Positions 1-5,832 of a stretch of DNA of 5,832 nt are shown in pieces. The DNA comes from Verrucomicrobiota bacterium (GTDB lineage: Bacteria > Verrucomicrobiota > Verrucomicrobiia > Opitutales > Coraliomargaritaceae). The notes under the pieces are model-generated. The model did not search any database, had not been told where the DNA came from, and saw only the letters and a program-made list of their open reading frames with translations. Each line of letters starts with the position of its first letter. Position 1 is the first letter of the stretch. The stretch spans positions 1 through 5,832 of the forward strand of contig JAQCDT010000077.1 in the NCBI GenBank assembly GCA_027620575.1. Direction: 5' to 3'. The position numbers were made by a program, and so were the translations under genes.

Positions 1-2976
1 TTCGAGTCCTTCAAGTAATCGTCCGACTTGAGCATCAACATAAGAAACACAAGCATAGTATCCATGAATTAAAGCTTCTTCCTGCTCTGAAGATACGGGG
101 CCTGATTCAGGAATACCGTCGTAAGTTCTCAATTCATTCCATTGTGTATAGGCATACTGAGAGGCATCAGTCGCTGGGTTGTCGGTATGGGGAAATTCAA
201 GATCAGCCGTGCTGTATAAGTCCCAATAGCTTTGTGGTGCGACAAATGGTAAGTGTGGTCGAACATATCCTACTCCGTAAAAAAACGGTTGTTGGTTTTT
301 TAAATTCGCTAGGTTCGCAATGGCAGTATCTGTTACGGCTCCGTCTCGATATGTGTTGTCTGCTGTATTATAATTTTCTGTTGGGGGGCCATTAGTTGAG
401 CCGTTGTTGTTGTTAATTGAGATATTTACAGGATCGGCATAGCTATATTTTCCTGAGCCATCGCCTTGCCAAACATCCCATGTAATCGCATCGTTATCAC
501 CATTATGGTAAATTTTTCCAATACCAGTAGAGTGGTAGCCGTTTTCACTAAAGTGCATGGGTAAAGTGGCTACCCAGGGTACAGTGGTTCGGAAATCGGT
601 CTCTAGGTCGTATACTCGAGTTGTATCTGGGCGTAAGCCGGACATAATACTGGCTCTGGAAGGTCCACAAATGGCTTCCTGAACATAGGCACGGTTGAAT
701 TGGTATCCGTCTTGAGCGAGTTGGTCTAAGTTCGGTGTGACCATTTGGGCTGCACCATAGGTGCGAAGTTGTGGACGTAGATCATCAATGGCGATAAATA
801 GAACATTGGGTTTTGCTGGAGCGATAGGGGGGGTAAGACTGAGTGTCAGAGTCGTGATTGATTCGCCTACAAGCTCGAGCTCAGTGTTTTGGTTAGGATC
901 AAAGGTTCCTGAATTGACACAATTTAAATCGGCAGTTGAACGGTATATGGTCCCCGTCCCTGGAATTAAGTTTCCAAATTGTACTTCAAAGTTAACAGCG
1001 TCAGTATTTTGGTTTAAAAGAACGACTGTCATGGCATCTTGCTCTGGGCTTATGAAAGCAGAGGTGTAAACATCATTGATTGTATGCGATATATCGACTC
1101 GCCTCCAATCCGCATGAATGAATGCTGAATAATGCTTAAATGCATAGTATTCAGGGTTGATAATATAGGAATCATTATCTGGTAAAGTAACTAAGCCTTG
1201 TGCTCCTACCTGTGGAGTTTGGTTGTCGAACCAATAGAGTGCCCAATAGAAGTAGGCAGATACTTCTTCTAGAGATAGAGCATTAAAGATTAATTTTGCC
1301 AAAGTTGATTTTCGAGACCAATCCGACGGTACTTGTGATTCAAAATTTAGGTCGGCAAATTCGGTTTGGAATAAAGGTTTGTAATCAAAGTTTGTATTCG
1401 TGCTGAGCATTTTGCTATTCAAATTGTCAGGATCTTCGTCAACACCTATTCCGTTAATGCCTTGGTATAAGTGGTGGGCATAGCCATAAACATGATCTTT
1501 GTGAATTAGATTATCAATATAGTCTTCCAAAGTGTGTGTGTTGCCACTGACGGTATTATCAAAGCCAATAATTTCCGGACCTAGCATCTTAGGCATGGCT
1601 TGAGTTCCTTTTGCGTCGGCCAATTTTTGCCAAACTTTTTCAAAGGCTTGATTATAGCCTGCATGGCTTGTTGTTTCTGTAGGGGCAAATCGACAAGTTG
1701 CGTAGGTTGTTTCATAATTAGGCTCATTTTGAATGCTTAAATAATCAACCGTGACACCCTGTGCTTCATGATATTCTAAACTCTCTAACCACCAATTGGC
1801 AAAATCATCATAGCGGTAACCATTGGAGTCTGAAGCTAAAGTGCCGCTAGCAAAATTGGCATTGCTTTTTAAGTCATCTGGAGGCGACCAAGAGGACATG
1901 AGGATTTTAAAAGGCTGGTCCACGGTATTGAGACCTAATTGAATAAGTTCAAAAGTTGCATCAAGGTTGGTTTGATAGCTAGATGAACCGCCAACTTGGT
2001 AGTTATTACGTACGCGTAATATATCTAAACCCAAATCATCAAATAATAATTCAGCTAAAAAAGAAGCATGAGTATTGTTCGCCAAACGATTTATGTAAAA
2101 AGCTCCGGAAGCACCAAAACCTTCAAATTTCTGGTAGCGATTTTTGCTGTTGATCGTTAAATTATGTACGATGTCCTGATTGCTGATTGTTGCGTTGGCT
2201 TGAAACTCTGTAATACCTATATTGACGCCACTTGAATCCCCTCTAATCGCATCTATCCGAAAACCAATTTTAGAAATCGCATTGAAAGTAGGGCTTGAAT
2301 TAGAACCGATTAAACCGACTTCGGTTTCTGTCTTTATACTTGGTTGGTAAGAAGCATAGGCTAAAGTTGTTGCTTCCAAAACAAGGGTTCCTGAATCAAA
2401 GGATTGAGGGTCCGAAATATGGTAACCGGAAGAATCTTGAATCACGAGACGAACACTAGCTGACTCTACTCCAGAGCTTGTTCCATTGATGAGTCGTGTA
2501 AGATTAACCGTGTCATTATTGGAATCCATCATCATGATTTGGTTATTGGCACCATTTAAAAAATCGTCTTGAGCAAACAGAAATAAAGCTGAAGCCGCTT
2601 CACCTAGAGTGCCTTGATCAGCGTTCCACCGAATCTTCAAGCCTCCATTGTCTGGACTGGAAGCTGTCCAAGCAGCATTTCCTTCTTCTTCAAAACCGCC
2701 ATAAATAGGAGCACCCGCATAATCTAAGAGCGTAGTCGAATTAAGCGTGGGTGAATTTTCATTGTATGAAAAATCGGAACCTTTAATCAGTACACTATTA
2801 ATATCACTAGCATTGAAATTGACTATAGTTGTCGCTGACAGGGAATTACTCGCCAAGCACATGAGTGACAATAGAGTAAATAGTTTTGTGCTTTTTATGG
2901 TTGTGAATTTAGTTTGTTTATAAAGAGTATCTGAAAGTGATTTTAGGGAGTATTTATGATCTTTTATGATGGTCAT
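1..2976 (-). CDS. Secreted GH30-type glycosidase fused to an iduronate-2-sulfatase-like sulfatase (3' end beyond the window)
   Basis: One open frame of 992 codons runs off the left edge without a stop. A hydrophobic segment at residues 32-48 (LFTLLSLMCLASNSLSA) predicts Sec export, with cleavage near residue 48. Residues 49-271 are a beta-rich region I cannot assign. Residues 272-712 look like glycoside hydrolase family 30: an opening KFEGFGASGAF, an SSWSPP motif, SIQNEPNYE with the expected acid/base Glu418, and LFQTEFADL with the expected nucleophile Glu539, then a C-terminal beta domain. The layout most resembles the glucuronoxylanase-like subfamily 8, but the substrate is not proven. After a short linker (TPPIAPAK), residues 723-992 are a type I sulfatase: metal-ligand Asp731/Asp732 in FIAIDD, CGPSR at 770-774 whose Cys is matured to formylglycine, GKIYH with Lys821 and His824, and RPHLPF with His908. 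These fit iduronate-2-sulfatase relatives. The C-terminal metal-binding Asp/His motif lies outside the window. It probably removes sulfate from, and cleaves, a sulfated polysaccharide outside the cytoplasm. The start is fixed by an in-frame TAA immediately upstream and no other start codon before the signal peptide. Confidence 0.9.
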   Translation of the reverse strand, partial: MTIIKDHKYSLKSLSDTLYKQTKFTTIKSTKLFTLLSLMCLASNSLSATTIVNFNASDINSVLIKGSDFSYNENSPTLNSTTLLDYAGAPIYGGFEEEGNAAWTASSPDNGGLKIRWNADQGTLGEAASALFLFAQDDFLNGANNQIMMMDSNNDTVNLTRLINGTSSGVESASVRLVIQDSSGYHISDPQSFDSGTLVLEATTLAYASYQPSIKTETEVGLIGSNSSPTFNAISKIGFRIDAIRGDSSGVNIGITEFQANATISNQDIVHNLTINSKNRYQKFEGFGASGAFYINRLANNTHASFLAELLFDDLGLDILRVRNNYQVGGSSSYQTNLDATFELIQLGLNTVDQPFKILMSSWSPPDDLKSNANFASGTLASDSNGYRYDDFANWWLESLEYHEAQGVTVDYLSIQNEPNYETTYATCRFAPTETTSHAGYNQAFEKVWQKLADAKGTQAMPKMLGPEIIGFDNTVSGNTHTLEDYIDNLIHKDHVYGYAHHLYQGINGIGVDEDPDNLNSKMLSTNTNFDYKPLFQTEFADLNFESQVPSDWSRKSTLAKLIFNALSLEEVSAYFYWALYWFDNQTPQVGAQGLVTLPDNDSYIINPEYYAFKHYSAFIHADWRRVDISHTINDVYTSAFISPEQDAMTVVLLNQNTDAVNFEVQFGNLIPGTGTIYRSTADLNCVNSGTFDPNQNTELELVGESITTLTLSLTPPIAPAKPNVLFIAIDDLRPQLRTYGAAQMVTPNLDQLAQDGYQFNRAYVQEAICGPSRASIMSGLRPDTTRVYDLETDFRTTVPWVATLPMHFSENGYHSTGIGKIYHNGDNDAITWDVWQGDGSGKYSYADPVNISINNNNGSTNGPPTENYNTADNTYRDGAVTDTAIANLANLKNQQPFFYGVGYVRPHLPFVAPQSYWDLYSTADLEFPHTDNPATDASQYAYTQWNELRTYDGIPESGPVSSEQEEALIHGYYACVSYVDAQVGRLLEGLE

Positions 2977-3029
2977 TTAATTAAGGGTGATAGAGTTGGG
3001 ATATGGATATCATCACCTATATTAATTAA
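2977..3029. repeat. Interrupted inverted repeat abutting the glycosidase-sulfatase start codon
   Basis: The arms are TTAATTAA plus GGTGAT (2977-2984 and 2986-2991) and ATCACC plus TTAATTAA (3012-3017 and 3022-3029). About 20 bases separate the inner GGTGAT/ATCACC arms. The outer arm is itself palindromic, so part of the match is cheap. The repeat ends at the base before the ATG at 2976, where a ribosome site would be expected and no Shine-Dalgarno sequence is seen. It could be an operator, an RNA hairpin limiting translation, or a weak transcript end for pstS. No T-run follows it, so an ordinary intrinsic terminator is unlikely. Confidence 0.45.
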
Positions 3030-3053
3030 AATAACAATTACCTCTACTGAATC

Positions 3054-3080
3054 ATAAATGTATATGGATGAAACATTTAT
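3054..3080. repeat. Small AT-rich inverted repeat directly after the pstS stop codon
   Basis: ATAAATG (3054-3060) and CATTTAT (3074-3080) are perfect 7-bp complements separated by 13 bases, and the repeat begins right after the pstS stop in the direction of transcription. It is AT-only apart from one G-C pair and has no following T-run, so it is a poor terminator; it may still act as a 3' mRNA stem. The loop carries ATATGGAT (3062-3069), which recurs at 3001-3008 in the loop of the neighbouring inverted repeat. Confidence 0.3.
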
Positions 3081-3905
3081 TTAGTATAAAGGAAGGAAAT
3101 ATACCCCACTAATGATTTCTTGGCCCTCTGGGCTCATTGAGAAACCAATGAAGCTATTGGCTAAGTCGCTCAGTTCTTTATTGTTGTCAATTAAGTAATA
3201 TAAGGGCCTAGCTAGCGGGTAATCACTTGCTTTTGGGCTAACGCCATCAATAGGGATTACTTTGATGCCGGGTGTATTAATATAGGCAAGGCCAACATAA
3301 CCAATGCCATTTGGATTTTTCGCAACTTCAGCAGCGATTTGTTCATTACCAGCCATTTTTTGAGTGTCTGCACCATAATCACGAGAACTCATGCCCATTT
3401 TTTGGAAAACTGCATATGTTCCAGAGGATGTATTTCTAGTGTAAGCTGAAATCTGACCCGATTGCAGAGTAATCGCCGACCAATCGGTAATATCTCCGGA
3501 GAAAATCATTTCAATCTCTTCTAAAGATATGGATTCTAGCGGACTTGATTCGTGAACAACAATTGCGAGGCCATCTTTAGCGACGGTAATTGCTTTCATA
3601 TCAACACCTTTAGATTGAGCCTTTGCGATTTCTTTGGCCTTTGGCTCTCGAGAAGACATCCCAATTTCAGAGGTTGCATCAATGATCGAAGCGACTCCAG
3701 TCGAAGATCCCTCCGCTGCAATTTCAAAGGCAATATTTTGCCCAAGTTTTTTCATGTTTGCCTTAAAGGCTTCCGCTAATTGTGGAACCATTTTGGCTCC
3801 AAGTGTATCAGAACCTTTAATAACTATGGTGTTATTGGCGGTACATACTGAATGAATGCCGAAAAAAAGTGCTAAAAGGAATAGTGATTGAGTGTTTGGT
3901 TTCAT
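3081..3905 (-). CDS. pstS: Periplasmic phosphate-binding protein of the Pst ABC transporter
   Basis: This is a complete 274-residue substrate-binding protein that captures inorganic phosphate in the periplasm and delivers it to the PstC/PstA channel. Residues 1-23 are a signal peptide (hydrophobic LFLLALFFGI, likely cleavage after CTA); Cys21 is not in a good lipobox, so a soluble protein is expected. Phosphate-contact motifs of the family are visible: GSDT at 31-34, EGSSTG at 65-70, MSSR at 83-86, and R157-x3-S161-G162-T163, the RxxxSGT pattern that binds phosphate in E. coli PstS. KDGLAIVVH (110-118), an IFSGDITDW stretch (134-142) and GNEQIAAEVAKNPNGIGYVG (186-205) are also typical. The length matches the shorter PstS type rather than the roughly 340-residue E. 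coli form. It diverges from pstC and lies upstream of, and in line with, the glycosidase-sulfatase. The only nearby Shine-Dalgarno-like sequence, AAGAG at 3919-3923, sits 13 bases from the ATG, which is far. An in-frame TAA at 3936-3938 limits upstream starts. Confidence 0.95.
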   Translation of the reverse strand: MKPNTQSLFLLALFFGIHSVCTANNTIVIKGSDTLGAKMVPQLAEAFKANMKKLGQNIAFEIAAEGSSTGVASIIDATSEIGMSSREPKAKEIAKAQSKGVDMKAITVAKDGLAIVVHESSPLESISLEEIEMIFSGDITDWSAITLQSGQISAYTRNTSSGTYAVFQKMGMSSRDYGADTQKMAGNEQIAAEVAKNPNGIGYVGLAYINTPGIKVIPIDGVSPKASDYPLARPLYYLIDNNKELSDLANSFIGFSMSPEGQEIISGVYFLPLY

Positions 3906-3951
3906 GTTATGGTGAATACTCTTAGTAAGCAGTCGTTATAACTCAACAAAA

Positions 3952-4004
3952 ATAATAGCCAAATATCCCTTCATTATGGCAGTTATGTTACAATAAAGTT
4001 ACAA
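3952..4004 (-). promoter_or_regulatory. Candidate Pho box and promoter for pstS
   Basis: Read on the minus strand there are three 7-bp units at exact 11-bp spacing: TTGTAAC (3998-4004), TTGTAAC (3987-3993) and CTGCCAT (3976-3982), separated by the AT-rich spacers TTTA and ATAA. This is the geometry of PhoB boxes (7-bp repeat plus 4-bp AT-rich spacer), and the third unit differs from the E. coli consensus CTGTCAT at one base. A -10-like TATTAT lies at 3952-3957, 18 bp beyond the last unit, where a PhoB-activated promoter would have it. The pstS ATG follows about 46 bases later. The geometry is seen directly; control by a PhoB-like regulator is inferred. Confidence 0.55.
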
Positions 4005-4029
4005 AAAAAATCTTACCCCTAGGTTTAAT
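3987..4029 (+). promoter_or_regulatory. Possible pstC promoter sharing the same repeat
   Basis: On the plus strand the same element reads GTTACAA twice (3987-3993 and 3998-4004), resembling the TT-x-ACA repeats at 11-bp spacing bound by PhoP in Bacillus. A -10-like TTTAAT at 4024-4029 lies 19 bp downstream of the second unit, with another AT-rich candidate just after it. No convincing -35 hexamer is present, as expected for an activator-dependent promoter. AT-rich DNA offers many -10 matches, so this is weaker than the pstS side. The leader from there to the pstC ATG is about 90 bases, and I see no gene or structured RNA in it. Confidence 0.3.
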
Positions 4030-4117
4030 TTTTTATCTTGGCTTAAAAGAGGTTTACCACTAAATCACACCATATATGCATCACCATCTATTCAATTTTT
4101 CTTTTTCAAAATATTAA

Positions 4118-5832
4118 ATGAGTAAAGAAGATTTACAGCCCAAAGATATCCATCCCGAGTTTAGTAAACGTCGGGTGATCGTATTTGGAAAAGATTCGGA
4201 TTCAATCATCAAGGGGTTCTTTGGTTGTACGGCAACCGTTGCTATTGTTGTATTATTTTTAATTACGCTATTTTTAATTAAGGAGGGGGCTGGTTTTGTT
4301 GGGCAATATCAAAAAAGCCTTAAACAATATCGTTTATCTGGGCTCGAATATGTCGATATTTTGAAAGAAAGGCGTGAAGATCATACGGCTTTGATGCGGT
4401 ATCTAAGTGATATTAGAGCTGAGTGGATTGATTTGCTTAAAGAGGAAGGCTTACCACAGAAGGCAATTTCCCAAAAAGTCATGTCGCCTATTTCCAAAAA
4501 AGTGTTCTTAGGTTATTCTCGTACTAGCAGTGATTTAAGGAAATTCATTAAAGATAAAATGGATGCAGCGATTGAGATTCGTGATCAGCAAATTACAAAT
4601 GATAATCTTGAAGAAACCTTAAATAATTACGCAAAAAAGATAGCTCTAGTAGAGAAATCAAGTTTTCAATTCAGTGACGAAGACCGGGCAGAATTTATTT
4701 TGAAGCTTAAAGATGACCTAAGGAAAAATTCTTCTGATCTAATTAAGGCCGAGGTGAATAACCAATTAATCGCTGATTTAAAAAGTGGCATTGATTTAGA
4801 TGCGAAGAGAAGAGAGATCTATCTGGAGCTATTACGTAATGAGTACCTGCTTACAGAAAGTTTGATCCAGCCGGTGATCTTTGAACAAAGTATAATGCAG
4901 GTTACTGGTGAGAAAGAACGTTATTATCAAATACTTGATCAGCTTGAAATTGATATGAAGGCGGTTTTGAAAGAAGCTGATTTGATAGAATTGAATAATC
5001 GCCATTTAGAAAATCGCATGGCTCGATTTAAAGAACTGAATGAGCTCTTTTTTGAATCAATCCCAAAGCATAAAATGCGTGTTAAAGAATGGGATCAAAA
5101 TAAATATGTGCCTTTATCGCAATCACTCGGTGCTTTTTTAACAGGTAAAGATTGGATTACGGCTTCAGACCAGCAAGATTGGTATGGAATTCTGCCTTTG
5201 CTTTCTGGGTCACTGATTATTTCTTTTGTCGCTTTATGTATAGCTGTTCCTCTGGGTGTTGGTGCTGCGATTTATACCAATCAATTTTCTTCTCGTTTAG
5301 AACAGAATATAATTAAGCCCTACATAGAATTTATATCCGCCGTACCCTCAGTAGTCATCGGTTTTTTTGGTGTGGTTGTTTTAGGTGAGGCGATACGAAC
5401 TTTATCTCAGCTAGATGCATTGGCATGGGTTCCATTTTTTCCGATTCAAGAGCGATTGAATACACTGACTGCTGGGATTTTATTGGCTTTGATGGCGATT
5501 CCTACCATTTACACTTTAGCAGAGGATGCGATTAATAATATTCCTAAGCACTTGAAGGAAGCGTCATTAGCCGTTGGGGCAACGCCTTTACAGACAACTT
5601 TTCGTGTGATTGTGCCAAGTGCTTTATCCGGAATTATTTCAGCAGTTATGTTAGGCTTTGGTCGTGTGATCGGAGAAACAATGGTTGTATTATTGTGTGC
5701 AGGAAATCGAATTAAAATTCCTGAGTTTTCAGATGGCTTGGGTGTATTTTTTCAGCCTGTACATACCATGACAGGAATTATTGCTCAAGAGATGGGTGAA
5801 GTGGTTCGTGGAAGTGTTCACTATCGAGCATT
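4118..5832 (+). CDS. pstC: Phosphate ABC transporter permease PstC with a large periplasmic insert (3' end beyond the window)
   Basis: The gene encodes an inner-membrane permease subunit that pairs with PstA to form the phosphate channel driven by PstB. The window holds 571 codons. Residues 1-32 are hydrophilic, residues 33-54 form the first membrane helix (TATVAIVVLFLITLFLI core), and residues about 62-341 are a charged, helix-prone insert with no membrane segment. The standard PstC core then starts at LTGKDW (341-346), with a membrane helix from about 356 (ILPLLSGSLIISFVALCIAV), the conserved PYIEFISAVPSVVIGFFGVV stretch, the cytoplasmic ATPase-contact EAA loop at 481-487 (EASLAVG, followed by ATPLQTTFRVIVP) and the GRVIGETM motif. 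By comparison with E. coli PstC (about 319 residues) only some 40-60 residues should be missing, giving a protein of over 600. The start is fixed by an in-frame TAA at 4115-4117 immediately before the ATG and by TM1 lying soon after it; no Shine-Dalgarno sequence is visible. Confidence 0.93.
   Translation, partial: MSKEDLQPKDIHPEFSKRRVIVFGKDSDSIIKGFFGCTATVAIVVLFLITLFLIKEGAGFVGQYQKSLKQYRLSGLEYVDILKERREDHTALMRYLSDIRAEWIDLLKEEGLPQKAISQKVMSPISKKVFLGYSRTSSDLRKFIKDKMDAAIEIRDQQITNDNLEETLNNYAKKIALVEKSSFQFSDEDRAEFILKLKDDLRKNSSDLIKAEVNNQLIADLKSGIDLDAKRREIYLELLRNEYLLTESLIQPVIFEQSIMQVTGEKERYYQILDQLEIDMKAVLKEADLIELNNRHLENRMARFKELNELFFESIPKHKMRVKEWDQNKYVPLSQSLGAFLTGKDWITASDQQDWYGILPLLSGSLIISFVALCIAVPLGVGAAIYTNQFSSRLEQNIIKPYIEFISAVPSVVIGFFGVVVLGEAIRTLSQLDALAWVPFFPIQERLNTLTAGILLALMAIPTIYTLAEDAINNIPKHLKEASLAVGATPLQTTFRVIVPSALSGIISAVMLGFGRVIGETMVVLLCAGNRIKIPEFSDGLGVFFQPVHTMTGIIAQEMGEVVRGSVHYRA

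Noticed and set aside
144..395. Plus-strand open frame of 83 codons
   Set aside because: It lies wholly opposite the sulfatase domain, whose minus-strand frame carries recognisable motifs throughout; its own product resembles nothing known to me and it has no ribosome site.
871..882. Palindromic AGCTCGAGCT-type sequence
   Set aside because: It lies inside coding sequence that reads normally as Leu/Glu codons; a short palindrome there is most likely chance.
761..1069. Plus-strand open frame of 102 codons
   Set aside because: It is antisense to the junction of the GH30 beta domain and the sulfatase, both clearly coding on the other strand, and its product has low-complexity Ser/Val content without motifs.
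2842..2876. Possible lipoprotein signal at the Cys of the glycosidase-sulfatase leader (SLMC)
   Set aside because: Met immediately before the Cys does not fit the lipobox, and a plausible signal peptidase I site follows at the end of the hydrophobic core.
3552..3855. Two overlapping plus-strand open frames of 75 and 73 codons
   Set aside because: Both are antisense to the well-conserved N-terminal half of pstS and overlap each other in different frames.
1..5832. CRISPR array, tRNA, rRNA or insertion sequence
   Set aside because: No regularly spaced repeats, cloverleaf-like sequence, rRNA-like stretch or transposase is visible; almost all of the window is accounted for by the three coding sequences.

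Overview
The window looks like a moderately AT-rich genome of a marine-type, Gram-negative-like bacterium that degrades polysaccharides. It holds three genes: a very large secreted enzyme fusing a GH30-type glycosidase to an iduronate-2-sulfatase-like sulfatase, and two parts of a high-affinity phosphate (Pst) transporter. The sulfatase-rich repertoire suggested by the fusion, weak or absent Shine-Dalgarno sequences and base composition would suit the Planctomycetota-Verrucomicrobiota-Lentisphaerota group (a Lentisphaera-like organism is my best guess). This placement is inference from style, not from a marker gene.

Layout. Positions 1-2976 (minus strand) are one uninterrupted reading frame of 992 codons that runs off the left edge: signal peptide, an unassigned beta-rich N-terminal region, a GH30 catalytic domain with its C-terminal beta domain, a short Pro/Ala linker, and the N-terminal two thirds or so of a type I sulfatase with its CGPSR maturation motif. 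Positions 2977-3080 are a short intergenic gap with two inverted repeats. Positions 3081-3905 (minus) are pstS, the periplasmic phosphate-binding protein. Positions 3906-4117 form a divergent promoter region with a repeated 7-bp element at 11-bp spacing that looks like a Pho box. Positions 4118-5832 (plus) are the start of pstC, the Pst permease, with an unusual insert of about 280 residues; it runs off the right edge.

How they fit together. PstS captures phosphate in the periplasm and passes it to the PstC-containing channel. The two genes diverge from a shared regulatory region rather than lying in the usual pstSCAB order. The glycosidase-sulfatase lies directly downstream of pstS on the same strand, 104 bp away, so read-through from a phosphate-controlled promoter is possible but not shown. 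The most noteworthy observations are the GH30-sulfatase fusion, the PstC insert and the candidate Pho box.
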